A DNA stretch of 64,000 nt from Undaria pinnatifida (Eukaryota > Sar > Phaeophyceae > Laminariales > Alariaceae), in assembly GCA_012845835.1 (NCBI GenBank), contig JABAKD010000013.1:2522415-2586414 (forward strand), written 5' to 3'. The translations under genes and the position numbers were made by a program. Under the pieces are notes generated by a model, which ran no database searches, was not told the origin of the DNA, and saw only the letters and a list, made by a program, of their open reading frames with translations. This document shows, piece by piece, positions 41,831 through 53,469 of this stretch. Position 1 is the first letter of the stretch. Each line of letters starts with the position of its first letter.

Positions 41831-41834
41831 TAGC

Positions 41835-42930
41835 AGACCCTAGGAACTAGCTAAGGATGGCATTGGGCTAACAAAGGGTATCACGTCCATCATCAATGGC
41901 ACCTGGGAGAGAACGCAACATGGCGAAGAAGTCAGGGCGGTCTTTTGCTATCTTCTGACGGCCATTAGAAGGCCCACAACTTTCAATACGATGATGGCCA
42001 AACCCAGACTTCAGTCTCTTGGGCATGACGCTCCCCCTTCCGCCCCTCCCCCCTTCCTCCCTTTCCCCCTCCCCCCCTCCCCCCCCTCCTCCCTCCCCCC
42101 CCCCCCCCCCCATAAGGAGTACCGGTTGAAGTGGCCGCGAATGACATCACCCCGGGGTAATATGGTTGGAAGTGCCGAATAATGTGCAACCAACTGCTGT
42201 CTGACATCATTCACTGTATTTTTCGAACCCATGGAACTAACCCTAACCGTAAAGCATACCGGTACCAAACTCCGGTCGTAGTAGTGCCCCCTTGAGGAGG
42301 GCACCTTACCGTTTTAGAGAGAAAATGGTTGGAACACCCTTCGTTTTAGTTATAGTATATAGACTGTTATATGCCCTGACACTAACCTTTGTCTAAGAAC
42401 CCAAACCCAATGAAAAACGAGCAACCAATTGATGTACCTACATCAAGCCCCCTTTCGTCTTGTGCATGCACAGCAAAAGCAGTGTGCGTCAGCCATTGTC
42501 TCGAACAAAAAGTGGTAAGCTCTACTACTGGGCACCCTATTGACGTCGCTAAGTGAAGTAAAATGGTTGGAAGTGTGTGTCAAATGATATGATTTATCAC
42601 TGTTGTTGGCCAACGAAGGGCGGTTTAGCAACGCTGATGGACGTATAATAATTTGAAAACAACGTTTGAAATACCTCAACTGACGAGCCGATAGTCGTCT
42701 TTGCACGCTGCGTGATACTCAGCATGATACAGCAGCAGTACATACATGTACTTGATGACATACTTGTAGTTTACAGCGACATGGTGTACACGCTATAATA
42801 GACTAAGAATACATTGGAAGTACGGCGGTTAATGTCAACATCACGACCGATCGCACGCAGTGAGTTGTACAAGCCAGGGAAAGGGAGAGGAAGTTGCGAA
42901 CAGAATACGCACGTTTTCAATAATCATTAA
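41835..42930. other. No gene; C-tract at 42030-42112
   Basis: A C-rich tract with T interruptions lies at 42030-42112, followed by unassigned DNA; ATGGTTGGAA with nearby text repeats three times (42162, 42327, 42552). There is no supported exon. Confidence 0.35.
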
Positions 42931-43690
42931 AATAATAATACACTACTACATACATACAGCTGTGAGATCGAAGATTTGGTCCAATCTCATCTTTCCAAGC
43001 TGTGTGTGATACTCCGATCGCGCGTATTATTACGGGTTTTGTTTGTATTTATATTTGCATTCCATGTATGTGTTATCCTCGCACTGTTACTCTCGTGCTC
43101 CCTCCCAGGAGTATCTCAGATCCGGAATGCATAACGAGCCGTCCTCCCCGCCCCCCACTACGTACGGTACGTGCCTTCGTTTTCATCATTTTTATCGCGA
43201 GGAGAATTCAGCATTTTCTTCTCTCGTCGACTCCTTTCGAATGGTACCTGGTACACTGTTGCTGGAAGCCCAAATTACATTAATATAATACTGGTACACC
43301 CGAACGAAAGCCCCAAGGAAGGTTGCATACAAGCGATGTGCACGCCTACTCTACTACACGGGGCAGTCTATTATTTTTAATCCAAGTAGGAGTGAGTGCT
43401 GATATCCCCCAGGGTCGCTAGGGTCGCTGTTATTTTCTTTGCAGCCGCCGCGGTATGGATCTGAGCCTTCAAGGTGACTTCGTTTTGCATCTTTCCGTAT
43501 CGGCTCTAGCCTGGCATTCACAGCGCACCATATGAACTGAAATAAAATAAAATACACTCCAGCTAGCTGTAAGATGGAATATTTCAATATTTCGTCGATA
43601 CTCATTTTTGCAAGCAGCTTAGCTGTGTTTTTCACGCCGATCGCGCATATTGCTGGGCGTGTGTCCTCATTAAGGGTGTAGGTCGGCGCC
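42930..43690 (-). repeat. Two partial fold-back ends and an inverted dispersed repeat
   Basis: 42957-43035 (CAGCTGTGAGATCGAAGATT, CTGTGTGTGATACTCCGATC) and 43550-43685 (ACACTCCAGCTAGCTGTAAG, GTGTCCTCATTAAGGGTGTA) are end blocks of the C-run family. 43080-43240 is the inverse of the repeat at 24.17-24.36 kb. Confidence 0.6.
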
Positions 43691-44589
43691 TCTACCATGA
43701 ACAACCGGCGGAGGAACCCACCCTCGTGCCGTCCTGTTTTGCCCTCTCCAATGCGTCGTAGTTCCGACTCTTTTTATGGGCATTATTGTCGTCCACTACT
43801 ACTACAACGATATCGTCCACTTTTAGGGACCTTGGGTCATCAAAAAGAGGTTGACTGCCATAACTCCATAGTATTAGTGTTAACAGGTTCAGTATATCTT
43901 GGTATCAAGTTTGATATTTTCGACATGAGAATTATTATATGTAGAGGTTTGGTCAGGGGGTCAATGTAAATCACAAAGGGAGGCGGAAAAGACATGCCCT
44001 GGGCAACGGAGCGCGTCAATGAGACGGGAAAAAAGTACTTCCAACCTCACGATGGGGTCGACCTTTAAGCTTAGAGGTGATGTACTATAGTCTATTTCTT
44101 TACTGTATCGGTTGCCTGAAACTCACAGCGCACCACATATCTACACCCAGCGAAATAACCCACTCTCGTGCCGTCCCGTTTTTGCCCTGTTTACTGTATG
44201 TGCCCTCGTTTCTCGCCGTGATTGCGGCACATCTCGTCTTTGTACGACGTAAACGGTCCAGTCAATTTGAAGAGACCGTCCGCACTGAAGCGCCTTTACC
44301 GGCTTGTGCCCCACAAATCGTACCAGATAAAGTACCAAATATATTTCACTTTAACCCCCTTGGAGCCCCCGAACCCCTCCCTGTACTAAATCCAAGTAAT
44401 ATTGTCCCCAAAAACGGGTTTCCAGTTGTAAAAGGGTTAAAGAAGTTTTTATTATGTTTTTGGTGTTCTTGTGATTATTTTTGGTCAAGTCGCGAGAGGA
44501 GGAGGTTGTCGACGCACCCTAACCCTTTCACGCGCGAATAGTGGAATGGAATGGAATGGAATGGAATCACACACACAGACAGACAGACC
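43691..44589. other. No gene; short direct repeat and (GGAAT)5
   Basis: CCCAC-CTCGTGCCGTCC and GTTTTGCCCT occur at about 43720 and 44159. 44542-44567 is five GGAAT units. The 154-codon frame at 44077-44541 has no domain. Confidence 0.4.
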
Positions 44590-44830
44590 TATGCACCGGT
44601 TTGGACCTGGCGCATCCTAGACTGACTCCCGAATTCACTTTTATATGTTTCTGGTGGAGGCATGAATTGCGTCAGCTGTGACATATATATGCGTGTACCA
44701 CCTTGGGTTGTTTATGTTTTCCCCCTGTCTGTGGATCTTCCTCAGCGTGACTGGAGCCTGTCTTGTGACCACGGGCTTGGTTATGCGAGTTAATGTGAGA
44801 AGAAGAACAACAACAACGACAACAACCCTA
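44590..44830 (-). repeat. Inverted-repeat arm, right
   Basis: This is the reverse-complement partner of 41285-41515. It ends with AACAACAACGACAACAACCC next to CCCTAACCCC, so both outer ends touch telomere-like hexamers. The two arms enclose about 3.1 kb. Confidence 0.75.
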
Positions 44831-44904
44831 ACCCCATTCATTAGTAACCCAGGCTGGGGCTCCGACCCGCGCGTTTAAGAAAACTGCTAAAAAAATGTGC
44901 GGAC

Positions 44905-47545
44905 TATTAGAGATGCTACTCGTCAGTACCCATCATGTCGTTACTTGATAACACTTAAAAGTCATCTGGTATAGACCTTAATTGCGAGTTGTTCGTACAA
45001 CAGTCAGTTAGAATAAGTTGAGACCCGTGATGTCTGTGGGGCAGTCTTGGCAATGTCTTTGCTCAATAACCAGAACCTTGACAGTCAGTTACCCTAGCAA
45101 CCCTGGGGGACTGGTACAGATTGTCGTTCATATCAAGAGAGATGGCGTGATAAGGACATCAATCACAACCCACAGATTACGTCATCAACGCCTGCTGTAG
45201 TTCCTGCAGCACAGGCAAGCAACGACGCCAATCAAGGCGTTTGCACCTTCGAAGAGATCCAAGAATTCTGCACCAACTCCAGCATAGCCATGGAGCACAC
45301 CACGACGGTAACGCCCCAACGAAAGAGGGCATCCACGCGGTATGGACAGAATAACGCGACCCAAACGGAGTGCACACCGTCAGGCGGAAACAACACGCCT
45401 AAAAAGGCTACTGTCACGAAGACTGAGCGCCAACATGCGCAAGTCTCGGACAAGCCCGAGATAGCCATTGTCACTGAGACGGAGCGCTTTTGTGCTCTAG
45501 TCCAGGTCATGCTACACTACTACGAGAACAACCTTCTGGGAGAGGAAACGTCATCGACAACAGCCGGAGCGTCATCGACGGGAGCTGAAGCATCCTCATC
45601 AGAAGAAGAGTCATCATCACCAGAGATTGGAGAATCGTCATCAAGGGCTGGAGCACTACCGCAAGAAGTTGGAGTGTCCTTGACAGGAATCACACCTGCT
45701 ATTACGCCCGGGGACGCACATTCTACTACAACTGGGGCCGCACCGGATGTACCGCATCACGAGACCGCCAGTACAAGACCCAATCCAAGAGTCGAGGATA
45801 CCTTCGACAACACGCACGCAACAGGAGCATCGGGGACAACCCCACCGACCACGTGTTTAAACTTCACCTGCACCGAGAGAGACCCGTTTCGGATCTCGGA
45901 GGAGGAAAACCGGGTGATTAAAATCCCCAACGATACACTAAGATGCCATCTACTTCACGGATCAGCATCGCCTGGAATCACCGGAACCGGAATTACCGGA
46001 GCTGGGATCTCCAAAGCATCTTCGCATGGGATCTTCGGAGCAACGTCATCTGGATCACCATTTCACATCGGAGCCACTGCTTCTGGGATCACTGGATCAA
46101 ATACATCTGGGATCACTGGAGCATCAGCTGGACCAACAGCATCACATGTGACCATTGGAGTCGCTGGGTCATCGCCATATGGGACTACCGGACCATCAGC
46201 TGAGCCAAGGGTCGACGGATCGACAATGTCCGCTACACCCGAAATCACATCAGCTATTTTTGAGCCAAGCCTTGGAGCCCAGCTCAACAACGAAATAGAC
46301 CCTCGGGAGGAGGTTCACACGCTCAAAACAACAAAAGGACAGCCACGGGCAAACCCCGAGACAGGATCTGCGGAATCAACACAGGACGATCAAAAGCCAC
46401 TGGCGGCATCTCCGGCATTCGTGTACACCCGCAAGCCAACCTCAATCTTCCTCTCCATCCTGAACGACGAGCCCATAAGCATTGAGGCCAAGGCGCAGAG
46501 ACTGGCTGCATAATTAACAGTCGAGGCGGAGCCGATGACGGCAATAGGTTTAGAGATAAATATGTCTACCTACCTCTCCAACTTCAAGATGAAGTTAAGC
46601 CTCTAAGTTCAAGCGACGAACGACAGATCAAGCACATCTAACGACGTCTACATCAACAACGTCTACACCGACAATGTCTACACCAAGAAGGTCAAGCCAC
46701 TGGAAGTGTGAAATGCGGTATCTCTTTACCAAAGCTGTACGTAGAGTGTCGCATGTTCTCTTTGTACGGGGCGAGCAGAGACAACGACCGGTGTTGTGCA
46801 CGGTTTGCAAATTGCGAAATATCGCAGTTAGTACCAAGTAAAGGTGCAAGTCGAATAGGCAATATCGACCGGACAGTTCAATTTTACATTTGACTACGCC
46901 ATCTCCGGTACTTCAGGATATATATGTACGGACGGAAACCCCGCCACCTGGTCAAGTACACACGGAATGTTAAGATAAACGAGAGGTGATGTCTCTCTAC
47001 AATGTGTGGTCTTATCCAGCTGTAAATCGCTGGCAGTACCCCTTTGTTCCTTTGTTTGAGGGCGGCAGGAACATTGGTAGGCTGTTCACTCCTATGATTG
47101 TTGCGGAATGATGAACACATTTCACTGTTTTAGACTACTACAAACATCTTCTATTCCTTGGTGGTTGATTAAGCGATTGGAATATAGTTCACGTTTGATG
47201 ATTCTAGCATTATGAGCTAGTAAGTTAACTTGCATAAATATGCAGAAGCACGTATAGTGTCAGAGCAGGATTTTTCGTGTCCGCTTATTTTGCGTTCAAT
47301 CTTCGGGTATTTTAGCAAGATGAGTTTGCTCTACGCAAAACATTTTTCCCAACATTTATCAATGTTGCTGCATGCATTTCTGTTATGGAGTTTTTGAGCA
47401 TGTAACGCAGAGTGATAAAGTGTTAACTTAACGGGAGGAGGTATTAGAGATGCTACTCGTCAGTAACCATCAGGTCGTTACTTGATAACACTTAAAAGTC
47501 ATCTGGTATACATTGCGAGTTGTTCGTACAACAGACAGTTATACT
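44905..47545 (+). mobile_element. LTR-like unit carrying one ORF
   Basis: A ~105-bp direct repeat (TATTAGAGATGCTACTCGTC, ACTTGATAACACTTAAAAGT, TGCGAGTTGTTCGTACAACA) lies at 44905-45010 and 47442-47545. The right copy is immediately preceded by a purine tract (ACGGGAGGAGG), like a polypurine tract before a 3' LTR. Between them lies a single 407-codon frame and no reverse transcriptase. No clear primer-binding site follows the left copy and no flank duplication is obvious. A non-autonomous LTR element is the best reading; a simple duplication around a gene is the alternative. Confidence 0.45.
45290..46513 (+). CDS. Intact 407-codon low-complexity protein ORF
   Basis: ATG at 45290 to TAA at 46511. 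The N-terminal 90 residues are Thr/Lys/Arg-rich with a short hydrophobic helix (CALVQVMLHYY, ~78). Residues 90-135 are Ser/Glu-rich; residues ~225-310 contain imperfect repeats of GITG, GATSSG and GASAG type; the C-terminal 80 residues are charged (ILNDEPISIEAKAQRL). No signal peptide, zinc knuckle or enzyme motif is visible. Composition is not explained by nucleotide bias alone, and one frame is fully open, so it is probably or recently coding. It may be the gag-like protein of the surrounding LTR-like unit; the family is not recognised. Confidence 0.5.
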   Translation: MEHTTTVTPQRKRASTRYGQNNATQTECTPSGGNNTPKKATVTKTERQHAQVSDKPEIAIVTETERFCALVQVMLHYYENNLLGEETSSTTAGASSTGAEASSSEEESSSPEIGESSSRAGALPQEVGVSLTGITPAITPGDAHSTTTGAAPDVPHHETASTRPNPRVEDTFDNTHATGASGTTPPTTCLNFTCTERDPFRISEEENRVIKIPNDTLRCHLLHGSASPGITGTGITGAGISKASSHGIFGATSSGSPFHIGATASGITGSNTSGITGASAGPTASHVTIGVAGSSPYGTTGPSAEPRVDGSTMSATPEITSAIFEPSLGAQLNNEIDPREEVHTLKTTKGQPRANPETGSAESTQDDQKPLAASPAFVYTRKPTSIFLSILNDEPISIEAKAQRLAA

Positions 47546-48300
47546 AAGTCTGAGTGTTGTCGTTTATCGATGCAGCTCGTAGCAAGCACAAGTCTCAGCC
47601 GCAATATCTTGGATACATGATGCACAGCAGCTTGCTGGTTAGTCATATCCAAAAGCTGGTACATGTAGTACGTACGAGTAGTGCGATGTAATCAAATAAA
47701 TGCGGCGGAATAAGTACCTGGTGGCAACATTCGCGGAATATGATTTCAGGTTGACTACTGTTGGGACGTTGACGTAGCTAAGCTCCCAGAAGCAAACCTC
47801 AGGGAACGTTGCCATAGGTACGGTGGACCACGAGCAAGCCTCAGGAAACGTTGCTGTAGGTGGATCAGACAACTACCCGTAGAGTACATCGGTCCGTAGA
47901 ATAAGGCGTTGTGCCGTCTCGATCAGGTGATGATCAGGCCCACCTCGATCACTCCTCTTTGCTCACCATCAGCTCACATCTGCTGAGCAACTACATCATC
48001 AATCAGCATATCGGCCTGGGGTCACCGAACAACATCTTCTCTGCTCGAGCTCTCTGCTCTTACAGGCTCACCTAGCCGTGGCCTTCGTTTGCCCCACATC
48101 ATATATATAGGCTGTGTCTTCATCGGGTCATCCGAAAGCGAGCCTACGAGCGTACACCAGCCAAGAGAGCTGATACACGCCACATGCCACCTAAGTTCAA
48201 TAGGTTATAATCAACAGGTTATAAGCCTTGTCTCGCGTCAGCGCATCAAGTGCTGCAGCTATCAATAGGTTATAGCCTCGAGAGCTTCATCTAAGAATCA
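47546..48300 (+). repeat. LTR-like fragment (paralogue of 25.6-26.1 kb) and flank
   Basis: 47750-47890 (TGTTGGGACGTTGACGTAGC, CAGGGAACGTTGCCATAGGT, CAACTACCCGTAGAGTA) matches 25845-25975. 48196-48290 has GGTTATA-AGCCT three times. There is no gene. Confidence 0.5.
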
Positions 48301-49430
48301 ACACGGACCACCTTGAACATGAAAAATTTAGTTGGTACTTAATACTTGATACTCAATACTTAATCAGGTATGATTTGTGAGGTGAGAACAAGGCAAAGTG
48401 AAAGGCTACCTACTGTCCGTACTCGTACCGTAGGTAAAATTATCGGTAGAATGCCATCATTCTTAGTTTTGCCATTACGTTGACGATTTTCATGGTCTTG
48501 GCCAGGCAGTCAGCATACGGCTGTCGGTCGGGAATACTTTGACTTGAAAAATAGAGAAAATAGAACATATCTCTACAAGAACAAACGTGACTGCACCAGA
48601 AACATACCGGGCGCGTTTAGCACGAATGCACATGGAGTTTGGGAATTGAGCAAGTGATATCAACTTTATGGGATTTTCTCCCAAGACAGCTCGTCGAGCA
48701 GGACCGCGAGATTTCCTAGATAGTGGCGGTTGGCATGTTTGGAGCCACTGCCGCGAGCATGTGGCTGTCGGAGTGTTGAGGCGGACATTGTCAGTCGCGG
48801 TAACAGAGAGAGGACCAAGGAAGTACGGTCAAGAAAAATAGCCGTCGAATTGAAGGCCAATAGAGAAACCAAGCCCTAAAGCAGAGACTGGACTCATGAA
48901 ATTGAATAAGCTATTCATCAGCCACGACGATAGCACTGTACTGATGCTGTTCATACTTGTGTGTATTGATTATGTTGGTCAATGATCTTCGCCATAAATA
49001 TTGTCGTTCATGTTGGTGCTTTTCGACATGAAAGTATCATTCCTTTTTTGAAGGCAAGCTTGCCGAGTATACCGGTAGAGACTTGGTCGAGCGGTCGGTA
49101 CACTTGATCCAATGAGTATAAACTGGACCACCAATATATACTGAACTGCACCACCAGGTTACTCTGCAAGAATTCTTTAAAAGAGGGATGTTAGGCTGTT
49201 GAGAAATTTCCAGGTGAACTCTTGGGTCCTTTTCCGAGATTTCTCGCTGAGCTTAGCGAGCACCACCGCAAGACTTCCCAGATGGCGGCGGGTTACATGT
49301 GCGGGGGCACCGCCACGAGCGCGTGGCTATCGGGGACCAGAGCTAAAAGTGATCAGCAGCGGTCCAACAAACTGCGCTCAAGAAAAACTGCGGCCAATCC
49401 ACTGGGGACATGAGGAAATATAACCGTCTG
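48301..49430 (+). repeat. Diverged duplication, 48.66-48.87 and 49.22-49.43 kb
   Basis: The two ~200-bp stretches share CGAGATTTC, GATGGCGG or AGTGGCGG, GCCAC-GCGAGC, GTGGCT(A/G)TCGG and CAAGAAAAA in order, about 550 bp apart. The second has a 63-codon frame (49222-49413). This is possibly an old coding duplicate; no family is recognised. Confidence 0.4.
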
Positions 49431-50476
49431 AGCAATAACAAAAACAATAAATGAAGCCAATGTGGAAGGGATATAGACTATGATACTCACATGTTTATTA
49501 CCGGACGCATGCTGCGGTACAAGTATACCAAAAGCCGGAAATATATACTGCTCACATGGAGAGTTCTACACCTCTCCTGAAAACTGAGATTCGAGGAAAG
49601 ACAAGCTGCAACCCGCAGACCAGTGCCATGAGCTAGGGTAAGAAATGATGCGAAAAACGCAAATTCCTGTTCGATACGACTATAAGGTTAAGGAATCGCG
49701 TCATCCAGAAACAGAAAACATTGCAACCATAAGAGTGCTCGCACCTCCACCATAGCAAATGTCATGCAGTTTCCCACACGCGCTCCAGTAGTGCTTGGCA
49801 CTGCTCACAATACGACGTACACTCTTGGTACGAATTTCGAAGCAGGAAAGAATAAAAAATTACCACTGCCAACAAGTCGAGCTAGGCCTTACGTTAGTGC
49901 CCACTCTATCGTAGCAACCTAACGTGATATACCAGCTGCGTAGATCACCCAGCGCAAATACAACAATGACAGCCTACAGTTTTTACAGAGGTCCTACAAA
50001 AACGAGGAACAATATATCAATGTTTAAACAACTAATAAACCGCTCAACAACCGCCGTTATTCTCATGATTGGTACGTCAACAATCTGCACCTTTGCCCCC
50101 GGTGCATGCTCGAACAACAGGATAACGCTCCCCCACCCCTCCCCCGAAGAAGGCTCTAGCCACTCGCGTGAACTGACACGCTACGTTCTCGAAATGCTGA
50201 TGTGAGGTCCACACCAAATGCAAGCGGCGATCAAGACTCAATGTACTGAAACAAATATCTAGTGCTGTGTAGAGTCATTCGCGCTGACACATGAAACTGC
50301 ATAAATCATGTGCAAGTATGGGAAGCCAGAACATACATAATCTATGGGTACAAGTACACACAAAAATCGGACACCCACACTCTTCAACGGCATAAAAGAT
50401 ATTTTGTATAGTTTCTATTGCTAAACGTACCGTCGTCACTTTTGTCCCTAAACCGGCAGTCACCGCAATTCCAAAG
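49431..50476. other. No gene recognised downstream of the sulfotransferase
   Basis: This contains old dispersed repeat fragments (CTCTATCGTAGCAACC near 49904; GGTTAAGGAATCGCGTCATC near 49686) also seen near 53.96, 56.0 and 58.35 kb. It should include the 3' untranslated region of the sulfotransferase gene. Confidence 0.35.
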
Positions 50477-50773
50477 TCACTCTACTGCTTTCCGGTTATT
50501 CCACACAATTCCGAGCGCCTCGCTAGTCTGCCTGTGAAATATAGATACCGCGAGATCATACAGCAGCAAGTCCCCAGCCACTGCTGCTCTGATCCCCGTG
50601 CTGCTGTGCGCCCATCGCAGAAGTGCATCGCGCTTGGCCGATTTTGGTCCCTGATTTTCTGAGTGATCGCTGACCCAATTGTGCACGGGGCTGTGGACCT
50701 TGGCATTAAATAGGCGCATGGAAACGTCCCATTCCTCAAAGATGCCCACAGCCTCGTAGTCGAGGAGGAGATT
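50477..50773 (-). CDS. Carbohydrate sulfotransferase gene, last exon
   Basis: 98 codons plus TGA at 50479-50477, preceded by an excellent acceptor (TTCCTGTCATCAG). The peptide starts NLLLDYEAVGIFEEWDVSM and ends near SIFHRQTSEALGIVW. It matches the C-terminal part of algal sulfotransferases of the Sulfotransfer_2-like group, where a Glu-Glu-Trp helix and a final YD-x-A-x-x-x-F helix are typical. It begins in phase 0, which fits the phase-0 end of the exon at 53438-53235 across a 2.46-kb intron. The enzyme would move sulfate from PAPS to a polysaccharide in the Golgi lumen. Confidence 0.75.
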   Translation of the reverse strand, partial: NLLLDYEAVGIFEEWDVSMRLFNAKVHSPVHNWVSDHSENQGPKSAKRDALLRWAHSSTGIRAAVAGDLLLYDLAVSIFHRQTSEALGIVWNNRKAVE

Positions 50774-51343
50774 CTGATGACAGGAAGGAATTCGTGAGGG
50801 AGGGGGGGCGGCAGGGTGGGTGGATGGGGGGGGGGGGGGGGCGGAGGGGGGACGTGTATGGCATAGCACTGACTCTCACCCAAGTCCCGTTACACCTGCC
50901 GTGTAACTCCTTTACCACCGAGCCTACCCTTCAAGTGACAAAATTATTCGAAGTTTGTGTAGGATAACCTCGCAGTGGTGACAGGGTTGTTGGGAAAAAT
51001 AACAAACACTCTCATTTCAAATACGGGTATGGTTTGCCAAGCTGTTGCGCTGGAAGCAGCAGAGATATCAAGCACAGTCGTGTCCGCGTGGGTTATACAG
51101 AAACGGCACCCTGGTCCAGCTAAACGCAAAAGTCTTATTAAACGCATACAGGGTCGGCGGGTGGTGGTGCCGCTATAGGGCCCAGACCGGTGAGAAAGGG
51201 CCCAGACCGGTGTGAAAGGGCACGCCAATTCGCGCTCGGGATGATCGCGTTAAAAGATGAAGCGAGCAAACAAAGCCCCTGAAACGGATCTTGGGACCAC
51301 AAAAAACAGAACTAACTGTGAGCCGTTCTGTACGGTAGCCCCT

Positions 51344-51560
51344 TCAACTTTTTATTGACGAAATCGCCGGTTTGGACACCAGCTTCCGACCGCATGTCCT
51401 GAAACGCGGCGCCCTTTGACACTCCGACGTCATCGTTCGATAGTTCTTCTCAAAGATAAGAGCACATGTAGACAATTTTTTTATAGCGCCCTTCCTCGTG
51501 CCAAGCAGCCATGAAGAGTTTGTCAACATAAATCGGTGTTTTCTTTAGGGGGCTACCTTG
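51344..51560 (-). pseudogene. Second copy of the 23.7-kb coding-like fragment
   Basis: The minus strand reads LSNDDVGVSKG, RSEAGVQTGDFV and LKGLP, aligned with the 23.68-kb copy, with at least one stop in between. See that entry for the family question. Confidence 0.4.
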
Positions 51561-52613
51561 TAAATCAGTCCTGCCTGGACCTTTTTTTCACCGAGAGGGA
51601 TGCTTTTCGTTGCAAGGCGCAACCCTACGACCACGCCCATGGCCCGGGAATACAAGGGATGCTGCTGCTGCAACCATCCATCCTAACATATTGGGTTAAT
51701 CCTCACTAAGGAAGGGGAGGCGTCAATCGGAACAGCCGCGGCCAAGACGGTGCTACCCCGACCGTAACAGGGGTGGAATTGATCCATTTCATGCATTTCA
51801 TATATTGGGATTGATCCATTTCATACAGTGGAATTTATCAATTTCATACCTTCATCAGCGCACAAGGTCCATTGCGTCGTAGATAGCCGTGAGCGAAGGT
51901 GCAATTCGTCCATCTCATCCATCATATCCATTAATCAGTGTACGATCTACCCGACGCCGTAGATACCCGAGAGCGAAGGTGCAACACTCTTTTACGATAG
52001 GAATGTACGCGTAATATGCGACACGGAAAAACATGCATTCTGAGGTGCATATTGAGGAAAATCTACGCATTCTCATACAATACGACCCAACCCAGAACCA
52101 GGGAGGGGGGTTGGAGGCGGCACGCCTCTACTTTGGGTTGAGCGTCCCATTGGCGAAATTCAATAACTGGGCTGGGTTAACTCTCGTAAAACGCTTGGAT
52201 TGCGTTGGAACCCGGATTTCAAACGACATTTGTTCACGTGTGAACCAAGGAGGGAGAAGGCGGAGGACTGCCCCTAATGTCCGGCCCAGATGGAAGGTCG
52301 GTGAGGAACAGGAGACAAGGCAGGTCATGGTATAGATCAAGGTGGGGAAGGGAAGACGGGAAAGGGTTGGCCCATTTGACAGAGAGTCATACCGAGTGAT
52401 GCTACTGCTTCACAGAAGAACATCCCACTTCGATCAGGAGGAAATGCTCGCTCTCTACATGCATTGTCGGAGGGCAAACACGATTTGTTGTTGCGCTTAC
52501 ATTGCTTTGCATGATGGCATTGGCTACAATTTAAAAAGGTTAATCGATTCATCCCCCTTATCATTTTCCTGTCATTGTTGAAACGTCACCAAGGCTAGGG
52601 TATTGTAGTATTA

Positions 52614-52920
52614 TCGGTCGCCCCGGTGGCGTATCAGAGTCTGGTATAGGTCGGTTTCGTGAGTTCGAATCCCCCCGAGTGCAAACTCGTATAAATTCGT
52701 GAGGACCTTTTCTTGTGCACAACTTGACTTGCGGAAAGCGTGAGAGCATGAGTTAGCAACACTCGACGGAAAATCGACGAATAATGGGGTTGCTGAACCC
52801 TATGCGCAATGAACATTGAAGGCAAGAGCCGGGGGGGAGAAGGGACGACCCCTGTGACCACGGCTTGTCCAGAAGCTGGAAAGTAGATCTGTGTTGCAAA
52901 CGAAGAAAAAAGTATCATAC
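52614..52920 (+). repeat. tRNA-derived SINE (family 2), copy 1
   Basis: TCGCCCCGGTGGCGTATCAG (A-box region), GAGTTCGAATCCCCCCGAGT (B box), then a ~220-bp body ending AAGTAGATCTGTGTTGCAAA. It aligns along its length with 56684-56990. It lies in the last intron of the sulfotransferase gene. Confidence 0.75.
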
Positions 52921-53234
52921 CGTATTGTTCTCAACCAGGTTTGGGTCTCTCGCCCGAGTGACTCTACGTCACAGCAAAATCGTCTTCAGGAGGGTTTGGC
53001 GCAGCATAGCTATCCATCTTACGGCATGGTCATACCGCCAAATGAAAGCAGCACCTGACATCAAGACCGTGAAGGAACGGGGGCGTCACTCGCGGGAGTG
53101 AGCCCGGCCCACTGAAAAAAGACACCGATTAATTGACTCCCCTACCTAAGCATTGGTCCTCAAGAAAACACAACATCCGCATATTATGTTGTAAATTGTA
53201 CATACTGCGCTAACGTGATATTCATTGTGGTTAC

Positions 53235-53438
53235 CTGTGCGTACGCCAGAGCACTCCAGCCCCCGAGAGCGTCAAGAGATGTCGGTGGTTTTCCGTGCAT
53301 CGTCTGCTGACAGAACGCCCCCGGCGGGCAGTAGGAAGAAAAGTTCAGCTGGTAAATCGCCTTGCACATCCAGTCCTCCCGGGCAAACTCCACTAGGCGG
53401 TTCGTTATCGGATCTGGATGGTCCGATGTTCCGCACCA
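53235..53438 (-). CDS. Carbohydrate sulfotransferase gene, penultimate exon
   Basis: A 204-nt exon (68 codons, phase 0 to 0) lies between a long pyrimidine tract plus GGGCAG acceptor and the donor CACAG|GTAACC. It encodes WCGTSDHPDPITNRLVEFA, EDWMCKAIYQLNF and SSYCPPGAFC, a Cys-containing middle segment after the 3'-phosphate-binding helix. DPIT-RL-EFA is the helix that follows PAPS binding in these enzymes. It joins in frame with 55037 upstream and 50773 downstream. Confidence 0.75.
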
Positions 53439-53469
53439 CTGCCCAAGCGAAGAGGCGCGTGCAAGGGTG

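Larger units (their letters stand above)
50774..53234 (-). other. Sulfotransferase intron with repeats
   Basis: The 2.46-kb intron holds a G/C tract (50805-50855), the second copy of the 23.7-kb coding-like fragment (51344-51560), short T-C repeats (ATCCATTTCAT, 51782-51930) and a SINE (52614-52920). The frame at 52033-52335 has no family. Confidence 0.55.

Noticed and set aside
41438-41833. 131-codon Lys/Arg/Glu ORF
   Set aside because: A translation of an A/G tract.
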